Shown: piece after piece, positions 9,231-19,130 of the stretch
Position numbering within the stretch: position 1 is the first letter of the stretch
How the letters are laid out: each line of letters starts with the position of its first letter
Assembly (NCBI GenBank): GCA_965644315.1
Contig: CBFFRQ010000018.1
Location: forward strand, 1,240,001 to 1,304,000
Length of the DNA: 64,000 nt
Direction: 5' to 3'
Source: Caecitellus pseudoparvulus
Lineage: Eukaryota; Bigyra: Bicosoecida
Notes under the pieces: generated by a model
The model's input: only the letters and a program-made list of their open reading frames with translations
Database searches by the model: none
Told to the model about the DNA's origin: nothing
Made by a program: the position numbers and the translations under genes

Positions 9231-12200
9231 TCACGCGTCACTGCCAGAGAATGCATCCTCCTCGCCCTCGCCATCACTGCCGCTGTCTGCGCCGCCCCCC
9301 TCTTCGTCTTCCGCATACGTGACGGAGGTGCGCTGCCGCTTGGCGCGGGGGTGAGGCTCCTCCTCCCCCTCCTGCACCTCCACCGCCCCCACCAAGCTCT
9401 GCCGGCCGCCCTCCACCACCTCCCACAGCACGCCCCACGTCGTCAGCCGCTCCACCAACACGCCCAGCTGGGAGAAGGTGCGGCAGCCAGTCACTGCCGC
9501 GGCCCAAGACGCACGGCTCTCAGGCCAGGCAGGGTGCAAGATGCCCCGCGTGCCGCCCTCAGCCACCAGCACGCCTTCCCACGCCAGCGTGGCGGCTGAC
9601 AGGCGGGAGAGCGCCAGCGCATTCAGCGCGTTGCAGGTGCCGGGGCTGGGGCTGAGGGGTGCCAGCAGGTCACGCGGCTCTGCGCCCGGCACCGCCCCAT
9701 CCACCAAGGCGCCAGCCTCGGCTGCCGACAGCGCCAGAGCCCCGCCAGCCTCGTGTCGCACGACGGAGGCCAGGTCCTGCAGCAGGGAGGACACAGACGC
9801 CAGCACCTCTGCCGCCACGAGCTGGCCCTGGGCGGGGTCAATGTGGGCCGCCGCCGCTACACGGGCGCGCCAGATGTGCCGCCCACGAGAAGCGGCCCAC
9901 GTCCGCAGGCCCTTGCCGCTGCACAGGCGGATGTCCAGCTGCAGCAGGGCGTACTGGACGGCAGCCGCGGGGCTTGCCTCCAGGGACGCAGACGCCGCGT
10001 ACAGTGCGTGCCGCCGCGACAGCAGCACCGGCAGCGGCGGGCCCTCACCGCCCTCGCCGCCGTCAGCAGCTGGTGACCCTGCCGCGTCCTCCGCCGCCTC
10101 CACCGCCGTCGTCAACCACGCGGCGTCCTGCTCGGAAGCTGCCCAGCGCACCTGCGCCGAGGCCTGCCGCACCCCCGTGGAGGACGGCAGCACAGCCAGC
10201 GGCTTGCCCTCCTCCACGTCACTGAGGAAGCCTTCCGACAGCAGGGCGACGCTGGGCACGTACATGGACACGGCGTCCTCTGCCAGGGAGTCCCCCGTCG
10301 GCGTCCAGCGGGCGTCACAGACATACCCAGAGGCCAGGGCGTCCGCCAGGCTGCGCCACTTGGTGTTGGCGCCGCCACCCTTCTTGGCGCCCCGCCCGGC
10401 AGCCTTCTTGGAAGTTGGCTTCTTCGGCGCGGATTTAGTGGGTTTGGTCTTGGCAGGGGCGGCCTCCGCCCCCTCGCCGCCGCCCTCCTCCTCCTCCTCG
10501 TCCTCCTCTTCGCTGTCGTCGTCGTCGTCGTCGTCACCGCTGGGCGCCGCCATGGCCGCCACTGACGCCCGCACAGCCTCCAGTGCCTCCTCTTCACTGC
10601 GCCCATACGCCAGGGACAGCAAGAACAAGCGGGCTGCAGAGGCGAGGGAGCGCGCCTGCTTGGCGCCCTCCAGGTCGCTGAGCAGTGTGTTGGCATAGTG
10701 CGCGAACGCGCCGAGCTCGGGCGGCGGGACGCTGTACCCCTGCCCAGCCAAGTCCACGCTATGCAGGGCTGCGCGGAGGGCCGCCGACGAGCCGGCGTTC
10801 ACAGCCAGCGTGGGCGCCTCCAGGCCTGCCCCGTCCACATCCGCCTCCGCCAGGGCGGGTGGCTTGGAGCCGGGGCCTGCCGTGAAAGTGCGACGTGTGG
10901 AGGGCGGCATGGCAAAGGCGTCACGGGGCACTGCCTCTGCACCTCCCTGCAGCAGCGCCACAGACAGGGTTGGGTCTGCGCCCGAAAAGGCGCTGGTGGC
11001 AGCGCTCGCCTCGGCGTCCAGCACATCGTAGGTGGCGGGTGGGACGGCGTCCCCACCCGCCGTCTCCTCGCACGCCTCCACCTCCACCCCCGGGCCGAGG
11101 GCGTGCCAGAGCTGGTCTGCATCCCCCGCCGTCGCCATGGCCACGCCCCAGTCGGGCCACACCGTGCCGTCCCGCATGGCTGCCAGCAGGCGCCCGGCAG
11201 TGGAGGCGGGCACGGCTGCCTTGAGTGCACGCAGCTCCTTCGTCGCAGCCTTGTCCGCCTTGCTCGCGAGAGGCGTCTCCCAAGTGCTCAGCAGCAGAGC
11301 CAGCGCCCGGGCTGACCCTGGCTGCAGCGGGTGTGTGGCGGTGACCAGCGGTGCCAGCCCGCCGCCCCCAGCCACCTGCAAGGGCAGCGCTGCCAGCAGA
11401 GCTGCGACGCCATCCACGTCTGCACGGTCCGGCGCGCTGCCCGCCACCTGCTTCAGGGCAGGCAGCAGGCGCGCGGCGCTGCGCAGCAGCAGCAGCGTGC
11501 GGGCCACACGCACGCCACACTGTGCCGCGAGAGTGGGTGCCACGACCTCTTGCAGCAGGGTCGCTGCGAGGTGGTTGGGGCAGAAGGGCGTGTCCCGCAC
11601 CGGCCCACGCAGCAGCGGCGCTGCCAGAGGCATCTGCATGAGGGGCGGACCACGCCCCCCCAGCGCCAGGTCCGTCGTGTCCACCAGCAGGGCGCCAGAC
11701 CCGCCACTGGTGCTGGTCATGACGATCTCCTCCCCGCCGTCGTCCCCGTCGGAGGGCGCCAGCCCCGCAGCCTTGACCAGCTGCGTGGTCAAGGCAGGGT
11801 TCGCCGCCAGGGCGTCGTCCGCGCCTTCGCCAGCAGGCGCGGCAGCCGCCAGCTCGGAGCTCAGCATGGGCGTGCCGGCCGTGGCGCCACAGGTGGGCAT
11901 CCACCACACACCCCGCCCGCGCGCGTCGTGCAGCAGGGGCACGGGGCGCGTGGACACGGCGGTGACCTTGTCCCACGCCACGGACAGCAGGGCCGTGCAG
12001 GCGGCGACGCACCGCGCGGCAGCCCTCGTGTCTCGCAGCAGGGAGGCCGCCCGTCGGCGCCAGGCCGCCTCCTCCGCCTCGATGGTGGCGGACAGGACGG
12101 GGGGCGGGGGGGCGGCGGCGGTGGCCAGCACCTCCTTGGCGCCCTCCGCTGTGCACGGCAGCCAGCGCAGGGCCTCCGCCTCCGGCACGTCGGTGGGTGC

Positions 12201-15200
12201 CGTGGGGATGCTGCCCCTGCCAAACACGACGCGGGACTGCGTCAGGTGCTGGTGCTGGGTGTGGTAACGGCTGGCCATGCTGTCCCAGCTCTTGGCGGTG
12301 CGAACCTGCCTGGCCAAGTTCACCAAGTCCACCCGGCCCAAGTGAACATCAGGCACGGGCGGCACGGCCTGTGCCGCCGCCCACTCAGTCGAGCCGTCAG
12401 GCACCGCCGTGGGCGGCACCTGCAATGTGTGGTAGCGCGAGCGGCACTGGCTGCCCCAGACGTGGGCCAGGCGGCGCGCCAAGGCCAGCGTGCGCTTGGC
12501 TGCCGCGCGTGCCTTCGCCAGCGCCTCCACATCCTTGGCCAGGGCGTGCCGCACCTTGCGCAGCTTGGCGGTGTGTTGCTGCACCAGGGGCGTGTCGGTC
12601 AGGGCCTGGATGACGCGCTGCAGCGCCACTGTGCGCGTCGCGGGCGGCAGCGTGGAGAACTCGGCCGACCCCAGGTCGCGCAGGACGTCCGGCAGGGACG
12701 GCAGCTGCTGCTCCCTCTCCCGTGCCGCGTCCAGGCCAGGGGTGGCCAGTGCGCCCCCACGCGCCCCGTCGCTGGACAGCGTAGCCAGCATGCGCGCCGC
12801 CTGCAGCTCCAACGCCAGTGGCTGCACGTGCAGCATGTACTCCTGCTGGAACAGCCAGCCCAGGTCCACAGCTGCGCGGCCGATGGGCGTGCCCTCCCCG
12901 TTGAACGTGATGCAGTTGTTCCACACCAGGCGCATGTCCGCGAGGAAGCCACGCTGCTGGGTGCCGGGGTCGGCGCCCACGGGGCGAGGCGTGCCGTCTT
13001 CGTCCACACCGCCGCGGGGTGGGGCTCCCGGCGGCACAGTGGCGCTCGTGTAGTAGCCTGAAAACAGCCGCTGCTGTACAGTGGTCAAGTCCATGGGGTG
13101 CTGGATGATGTCATGGTACTCTGGCGCGTCAGGCTTGCGCACCGGGTGCAGGAACGGCTTGGCCCGGAAGTGCACCATGAGGCAGCCCAGGATGGTGGCA
13201 CAGGCAGACATGACGGGCCCCAGGGGCTCCCCTGCCGGCGTGCACACGATGCCAGGGGGATCCTGCACGCCCTGCGTCCCCTCTGCGTCCACGTGCACCT
13301 TCTTCTTCACCTTGCTGCCCGCCGTGAGCGCGGTGTGCACAGCTGCAGTCATGGCAGCCTTGGGTGCGGGGACGCCCACGCCCCACTGCCGGACATCGAA
13401 GGACAAGGCTGGGTCTGCGCCAGCGGCGCCGAGGGCGCTGCCGGGCAGCATGCCCATGACGTGTCCGTCCCTGTCCACGGCAGGGTGGCCGGCGCCCACC
13501 GTGCACTTCGCAGCTGCTGCAGCGAGGCTGGCGTCGGCACCAGCCGTCAGCTTGGCCAGGGGCACCGTGTCCCCATCCCGCACCAGCTGCACGCGCTCCT
13601 CCACCGTCGCCACGTGCTGCCGCAAGAAGCCGCGCAGGACCTCTTGCCATGTGCCCACGTGGATGACGGGCACCCGCGCAAGCGCCTTGGCCTGCAGCTC
13701 GGGGCTCAAGTCGTCAAAGGCCGTGCCAGCGTCAGGCACCTCCTGCATGGCGGCCTCGGCAGCCTTCCCCCGCAGCTTGCCCGCCGCCGCACCGGCTGCC
13801 GCGATGGTGTCCACGCAGGCGGCCTGCAGGTACCAGTGGTACAGCATGCGCATGAAAAAGGTGGGCAGGAGGGGTGCGTCGCCTCCCCTGTACCGCACTG
13901 CGTCGGCGAAGTCCGGCAGGGACACCGCCGTGAGGCCCAGGGGCACGTGGAAGAGAGTCATGAAGTGCCAAGCCGATACGAGCTGGTCTGCAGCCGCCGC
14001 CGGCAGGCCCGGCATCCACTCAGTGGCGACAGCCCCCGGCAGGCCCGCCAGCTGCAGGGTGCCCTCCACGAGCTTGGCGTCTTCCTCACTCACGGCCGCC
14101 TGGAAGGCAGGGTCTGACGGCTCCTCTGCCAACTCTGCCAGCTGCTGGAACCACTTGAAGAGGGGCGTTTCACGGGCATCCAGCGAGTCCCCCGCGTGTG
14201 GCGTGCCGGCTGCAGAGGTGACCACCAGGCGCCCCTCGGCCTTGGCTGCCGCCCGCATGCTGGACACGCGCGCATTGCGCCCCATCTCCAGCACCTTGCG
14301 CACGCCGGCGAAGGAGGTGACAGTCGTGCGGGCGTGCACGCCCACCACCGCGTCGTGGGTATCTGCGGGCTCAGGCAGGAGCCCCGCCCCCGCCTCGGCC
14401 ACGGCGGCCTGCGCAGCGGCGCGGGGATCAGCCAGGGTCGTGGCCCGGTCCCGCACTGCCCGGGCAGCGTCCCGCGCCGCCTCGTGCGCCACGCCGGATG
14501 CCTTGTCGAAGATGGACAGCTGGTCCACGACGAAGAGGCCCGCATCGCACACGACGGGGGGGAAGCTGGGCACTGAGATGACGGCGTGCGCGAAGCGGCC
14601 GCCCTTGCCGCCCAGCCCTGCCTCGGTGGGCTGCACCCATGCCCCGGCAAAAGCCGGCACGGGGGGGGGCGCCTTCACCGCCGCGTGGGTGATGTCGTCA
14701 TCGTCGTCGTCGTCGCTGCCCTCGGCGCCGCTGTCGTCACCAGCGGGCGCCGACTTGGGCGTCTCGCCAACGGGCGTGGCGGGGGGCGCGACGGGGCCGG
14801 CGCTGCCAGCCTGCTCGGTAGAGCTGCCTGCAGGCACAGGGGCCCCCGCCTGGGGCGCGGGCGGCCCGCTGGTCAGCTCCACATCCCCCGCTTCCCCAGC
14901 GTCGCCCTCTGTGTCAGGCGAGGGCAGGGGCGGCGGGGCGCCCTGCAGCATCCATGTCTGCGCCTTGGCCAGGGCGATGGCCCGGCGTGACGTCCACCGA
15001 GCCACCGTCTTGAAGAAATCCGTGGAGCTCACGCGCATGCGGGCTGCCAGCTGCGCGTACGCCGCGTGCACGATGGCCACGCAGGTGGTGAACAGCAACA
15101 GCCCCCGGCGGGCGCTGGGCTCGTACGGCGCGGCGGGCAGGCTGTCACAGGACAGCGTGGCCAGGGCGTACCAGGCCTTGTCTGTGACGGCCCACAGCAC

Positions 15201-18200
15201 CGGGCACATGGGCGTGAACTCGATGTGCAGGGCTCGCACGTTTGGAATGGCCACGGGCGTGCGCGGCCCAGACAGCACGGCGTGGTGCTCAGCCAGCACC
15301 GCCGCCGCAGCCACGTCTGGCTCACGCCAGGCGTTCCACTGCGTTCGCAGGGCACGCTCAGGCAGCAGGGCACTCCATGGCTCCGGGTTCAGCCACCCCA
15401 GGCGTTGGGCAGTGGGGGGGGGCGACGCTTGCCCCACCAGCACCTGCCGCACGGCCTCCACACGCTCCTTGGGTGTGGGGGGTGGCGGCGGCGGCACGGG
15501 GGCCACCTCCTTGGCTTGCTCGACCTGGGCAGGCGCCACCACAGCCTGCTGCGCTGGCTTGGACAGCAGCTCCATCAGCTGGCTGGCAGGCATGCCAAGG
15601 GAAGTCGCGACAGCCACCCAAATGCCCGGCAACACCCCGCCATTGGAGGCAGCTGCGGCCTGCAGGTGCGCAGCCAAGTGCCCCTGCATCTGCAGAGCCC
15701 GGAACTGCTGCTGGTGCATCTGTGCCATCAGCAGCTGCACAGCTGCCAAGTGCGGTATGCCGGCGCGCGCGGCGCCGGCCTGTGCCGCTGCCGCCAGGTG
15801 GGGGTTCTGTGCCGCAGCTGCAGTGGCTGCTGCGGGGGAGATGCTGTTGGCCACCTGCTGCAGCGCCATGCGCTGCTGCGCGACGGAGGGCGTGTCGGGG
15901 GCGACTGCTGGGGCGGGCGCGGGGGCCGCGGCACTCGCGAGGCCCGCCCAACGCTCAATGTCGCCCTTGTGGGGGGCTAAGTCCACACTGGGGTGTGACG
16001 CCTGCACCGCCTGCATCAAGGCGGGCAGCGCGAGCGCCTTGCCTGCTGCCTTGGCAGCCTGGGAAATGGCAATGACTGCCTGGCGCAGGCGAGCGGCGTC
16101 GCCGCCCTGCTCAGCCTGTGTGTCAGATGCCGAGGGCGTTTTGAGGAAGCCCGTCAGCTTCGTCTGCGTCGTGGCCGTGGCGGCAGGGCCGCTGGCTGGC
16201 GCGGCAGCGGGCTTGGGCTGCGCCTCTGGGCGCTGGTCCATGAACACGTAGTCGGGGCAGTCCAAGGCCCCCGGCAGTGCCTCCAGGAAGCAGGCCAGGC
16301 GGCTGTTGGAGAGGCCGAAGTACTCCGCGCCATTAATGGTGGAGCCGTGGCGAGCGTTGGGGTCCACGGCGCTCTGCGCTTCCCGCACGCGCTTGCCCAC
16401 TTCCTTCCAGGCCAGGCCGGCAGTGGCTTCCGAGATCTCCGTGCCTGGGTCGTCGCCGGGGGTGATGGTGAAGAGCGGGCCGTCCTCCCCGCCGTCCTTG
16501 ATCTCACACGTGTACTGTGTGCGCTTTGCGGGGTCCTTGTACGACGTGAACGTGCGCTGCAGGCGCCAGCCCACTGGGAACAGGTACTTAGAGTTGTGGA
16601 ACATGTGCACACGGTCAGGGTGCGTCACCATGCTGCCGACGGCTTGCAGCACCACGTGGGAGCCGATGCTCAGTGGCAGGGACTTGCCGGCGACCGCCTG
16701 CTTGGCCCGGGCGTGGCACTCCTCCCGCACGGGCGCGCCTGGGAAGGCCTCCACCCTCACCTTCACGCTGGCCGAGGCCCTGGACCGCTTGGGACCAGGG
16801 GCGGGCACCTCTGCCGCCTCCTCTCGAGGGCGCTTCACACCACCCTCCTTGTCTGCCCCCTCCTGTCTGCCTCCAGCGTCAACCTCAGCCGCACTGGCTG
16901 CAGGTGCTGCAGTCTGCACGGCTGGCGCCGCTGCGCTGGCTTGTGGGAAGGTCTGCAAGGTCGCTGGAAAGCCTACGTTGCGCATGGGCAGCACTACGCG
17001 CGCCGTGTGGGCGTCCGCGAGCCCCGCGAAGCGCTCCCCAGCAGGCACCAGCGTGCCATGCAGGGTGAAGTTGGGCGGCGTGTCGCCGGCGTCGCCTCCT
17101 TCGTCCACCCCGGGGGTCGTGCCGCCCACAGGCTGCGCCAGCTGCTCCATGACACCCCACAGAGATACCGTCTGCCCCGTGGAGGCATCCAGGAACGCCC
17201 AATTGTCCAGGCGCCGCATGGGCAGACCGCGACGGCGGGCGGGCACCGGCACCTGTGTCCCGCCTGCGCTGGAGCCCTCCGTCGCAGGGGTGGCCTGCCA
17301 CGGCACGTCCGGCGACTCTGCCACCACACCATCGATTTGCGCCTCGCTGAGGGGAGGAGTGCCCTCTCCGCTCTTGCCGATGCAAGCCATTGTGCTGGGC
17401 TCCGCATCTGCCTCCCCTGGCTGCCACCCGCGAATGCCGGCCAGCAGCGCAGCCACCTCTGCCGGGCAGTCATCCTGCCCCTCTGTACCGGGGGCCAAGA
17501 CATGCAGGGGCTGCAGGGCCATGGCAGCAGGCACCAAGCCGCTGCCCAGGGACAGCACTTGGCTGGAGTCGACACGCGGGTTTCCGTTTCGAGCTACGAC
17601 AGACCCGGCGATGGCCGCCAGGTCTGGCGCCGTGTTCGTCCCGAGGGCCTTCCGAAGCAGGCTAATTGTGGTGGCAGCGACGCTGGGCCTGCCGCGCTTT
17701 GACGCTCGAGCCCGCTTGCCGCGCCCGCCAGCATCCTTGCCCTTGCCCTTGCTGGAAGCCGGGCGCTTGGTGGCATAGCCTCTGCGACGTGAGGGACACG
17801 GGGTGGCACGCTGCTGCCCTCACAGCGACGTGTGCACGACACACTTTTCGACCGTCTCGCCCCTCAAATGGCGCTGGATGCGCCCCAGGACTTGCTTCTT
17901 GTTGCCGGCGATTTTGAGCTGCCGGTCTCGGAGCAAATCCGTCAGCTGCTGCAGCGTCCAGGTCTGGTACACTGACATGCGTTGGGAAGCCTGTGTTGCG
18001 CAGGGCAGGTTGTGGTGTCTGTGCTGGGCGCCTGCATGCCGCGCAGTGCACACCATCAAGTCCGTCAGCAGGGCAGAGCACTCAAATGCAGGCACGAGCG
18101 CCAGGCTGCCATGTCTGCGCGGGCGATGCCCACTCACCTCTGAGGCAGAACAGTCTTTGCCGTTCTCAGGCAAGGTTGACAGGTCCACTGCCACGGGAGG

Positions 18201-18215
18201 CGTCGGCGTCGCCAT
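9231..18215 (-). CDS. SAP/AT-hook/FYR/bromodomain chromatin protein
   Basis: A very large nuclear protein, modelled at 2931 residues, expected to bind DNA and acetylated histones. Exons are 18215-18138, 17990-17824 and 17781-9231; the introns are 147 bases (phase 0) and 42 bases (phase 2). In order I see: a SAP DNA-binding motif (about 37-68, WTLQQLTDLLRDRQ), a basic stretch with an AT-hook core KRGRPS (about 112), and a segment like the first half of the DNMT1-type RFD (about 269-296, RRLDNWAFLDAS). FYRN (about 457-512, YLFPVGW, YTCEI) and FYRC (about 514-577, GPLFTI, INGAEYFGLS) follow. Next are an RFD-like second half (about 925-990, LHIEFTP, AWYAL), a bromodomain (about 1604-1715, YHDIIQHPMDLTTVQQRL, WNNCITFN), a DDT/WHIM-like helical segment (about 1770-1824), then acidic/basic linkers and an unassigned C-terminus. 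No SET domain or PHD finger is visible. The small second intron is the weak link: without it the SAP part ends as an 82-residue protein and the main frame has no ATG before about 17522. Confidence 0.75.
10484..10535. repeat. trinucleotide low-complexity tract in exon
   Basis: A CTC/GTC-rich stretch ending in seven perfect GTC units (10515-10535). On the minus strand it encodes seven aspartates followed by a Glu-rich run in the FYR/bromodomain protein, just before a lysine-rich segment. It is the sort of acidic patch found in histone-binding proteins, and the perfect repeat is a likely length-variable microsatellite. A shorter sister tract lies near 14697-14715 and encodes six aspartates. Confidence 0.85.
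17782..17823 (-). other. proposed 42-base mini-intron with in-frame stop
   Basis: The minus strand reads TCGCT followed by GTGAGG, and ends TCGCAG followed by AGGCTATG. Removing these 42 bases joins the SAP exon to the giant chromatin frame in phase (CT + A gives Leu). If retained, the donor itself supplies a TGA that ends translation after the SAP motif. The length is a multiple of three and much shorter than the other introns in the window (69-77 and 147). Support is the phase match, consensus ends, and the basic AT-hook region that is otherwise without a start codon. Confidence 0.55.
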
Positions 18216-19130
18216 CTTCTACAGTGTGCAATGGCAGGGAAAGCGGCAGTGCCGATTCACTGTGAACTCGTCAGCGTACAGCGCTGGCACCCCGTGTCAA
18301 TGCTGCAGGCACCGGAAGCAGGCCGTGTACAGTGTGGAAGGGGCTGTGGCAGAGGCCTGGGCGAGGGATCTGCTGCTACCAGCTCCAGGCTTCTGTGGGG
18401 AGGCCTGTCAATGAACAGGAAGGTGCAGTGTGCGGAAGTTGGTCAGGGGTTGAGCACGCTGCTGCCGAGCCTGGCTGCCAAGACAATCTGGGCGCACAAG
18501 GGGGGGGGCTGGGCAGTGCAACGACAGCGTTGTGTAAAATTGGCGCAACCCGAGGATCTGCCGCGCCCCCCTATCGGGTGCCGTCCCCGTCCCTCCCGAC
18601 GCACAGTCACCGACTTGCAGGGAGATGCAGGTTGCCGGCTTCGAAGCCCTTGCCGGCTCAACAGAGCCACGCATTGACAAGGAGCAGGATCAACGAGCCC
18701 CGTGCCATGCAGTGGACGCTGTGAAGGGGGCTTTGTGTACCCTCCTGGCATCGGGGGCAATGTCTTGCCACTGCCAGGGTTGCATGCAAGGCAGTGTATC
18801 GAGTGCTCTCAATTTCCGCAGGAGCATTGGCAGCGATCTCAGGGCGGTGCAGGCGCGGCAAACTCCGGCCTGAGTCAAAATGCGCTCGATTGAGGCATCA
18901 CTGGCGAAACATTCTACGTGCTTCTGGTCGTCCAGCCACTTTGTCCAGTTTCCCTTGCGTGCCACACTCGCAAGGTGCAAGCTTGCGCCGCTTTGAATTC
19001 CACCGCGGATACACGGGCACGACTGCAGCTGCACAGCAACGCATCTGCCCCGAATTGGCGCGCGCATGCTCCCCGAGCTAACTGGAATCTCGTGCAGGGC
19101 GTCACAGTAGACTGCCGCGGGCAGCGAAGC
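18216..19130. other. 915-base divergent intergenic region
   Basis: This separates the start of the SAP/FYR gene (-) from the signal-peptide exon of the giant membrane protein (+). It is the longest spacer in the window and lies where base composition changes from very GC-rich to moderate. Several short open frames cross it on both strands, but none shows a recognisable motif, codon bias or splice support. A run of nine G (18500-18508) is present. It probably holds both promoters; I see no RNA gene, transposon or array. Confidence 0.5.

Noticed and set aside
13081-16251. Plus-strand open frame of 1056 codons opposite the FYR/bromodomain gene
   Set aside because: It is a GC-rich antisense shadow: low-complexity, no motif, and the opposite strand encodes clear FYR and bromodomain sequence.
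17556-17558. Start of the chromatin gene at a GTG near 17558
   Set aside because: The frame stays open upstream through an AT-hook and basic region to a consensus acceptor at 17782, so this is internal.
18631-18657. tRNA-like T-arm (GGCTTCGAAGCC)
   Set aside because: No acceptor stem, D-arm or anticodon arm can be paired around it; it is a chance palindrome.
18231-18677. Short open frames in the divergent spacer
   Set aside because: No motif, no codon bias and several overlapping frames on both strands; typical of GC-rich spacer.
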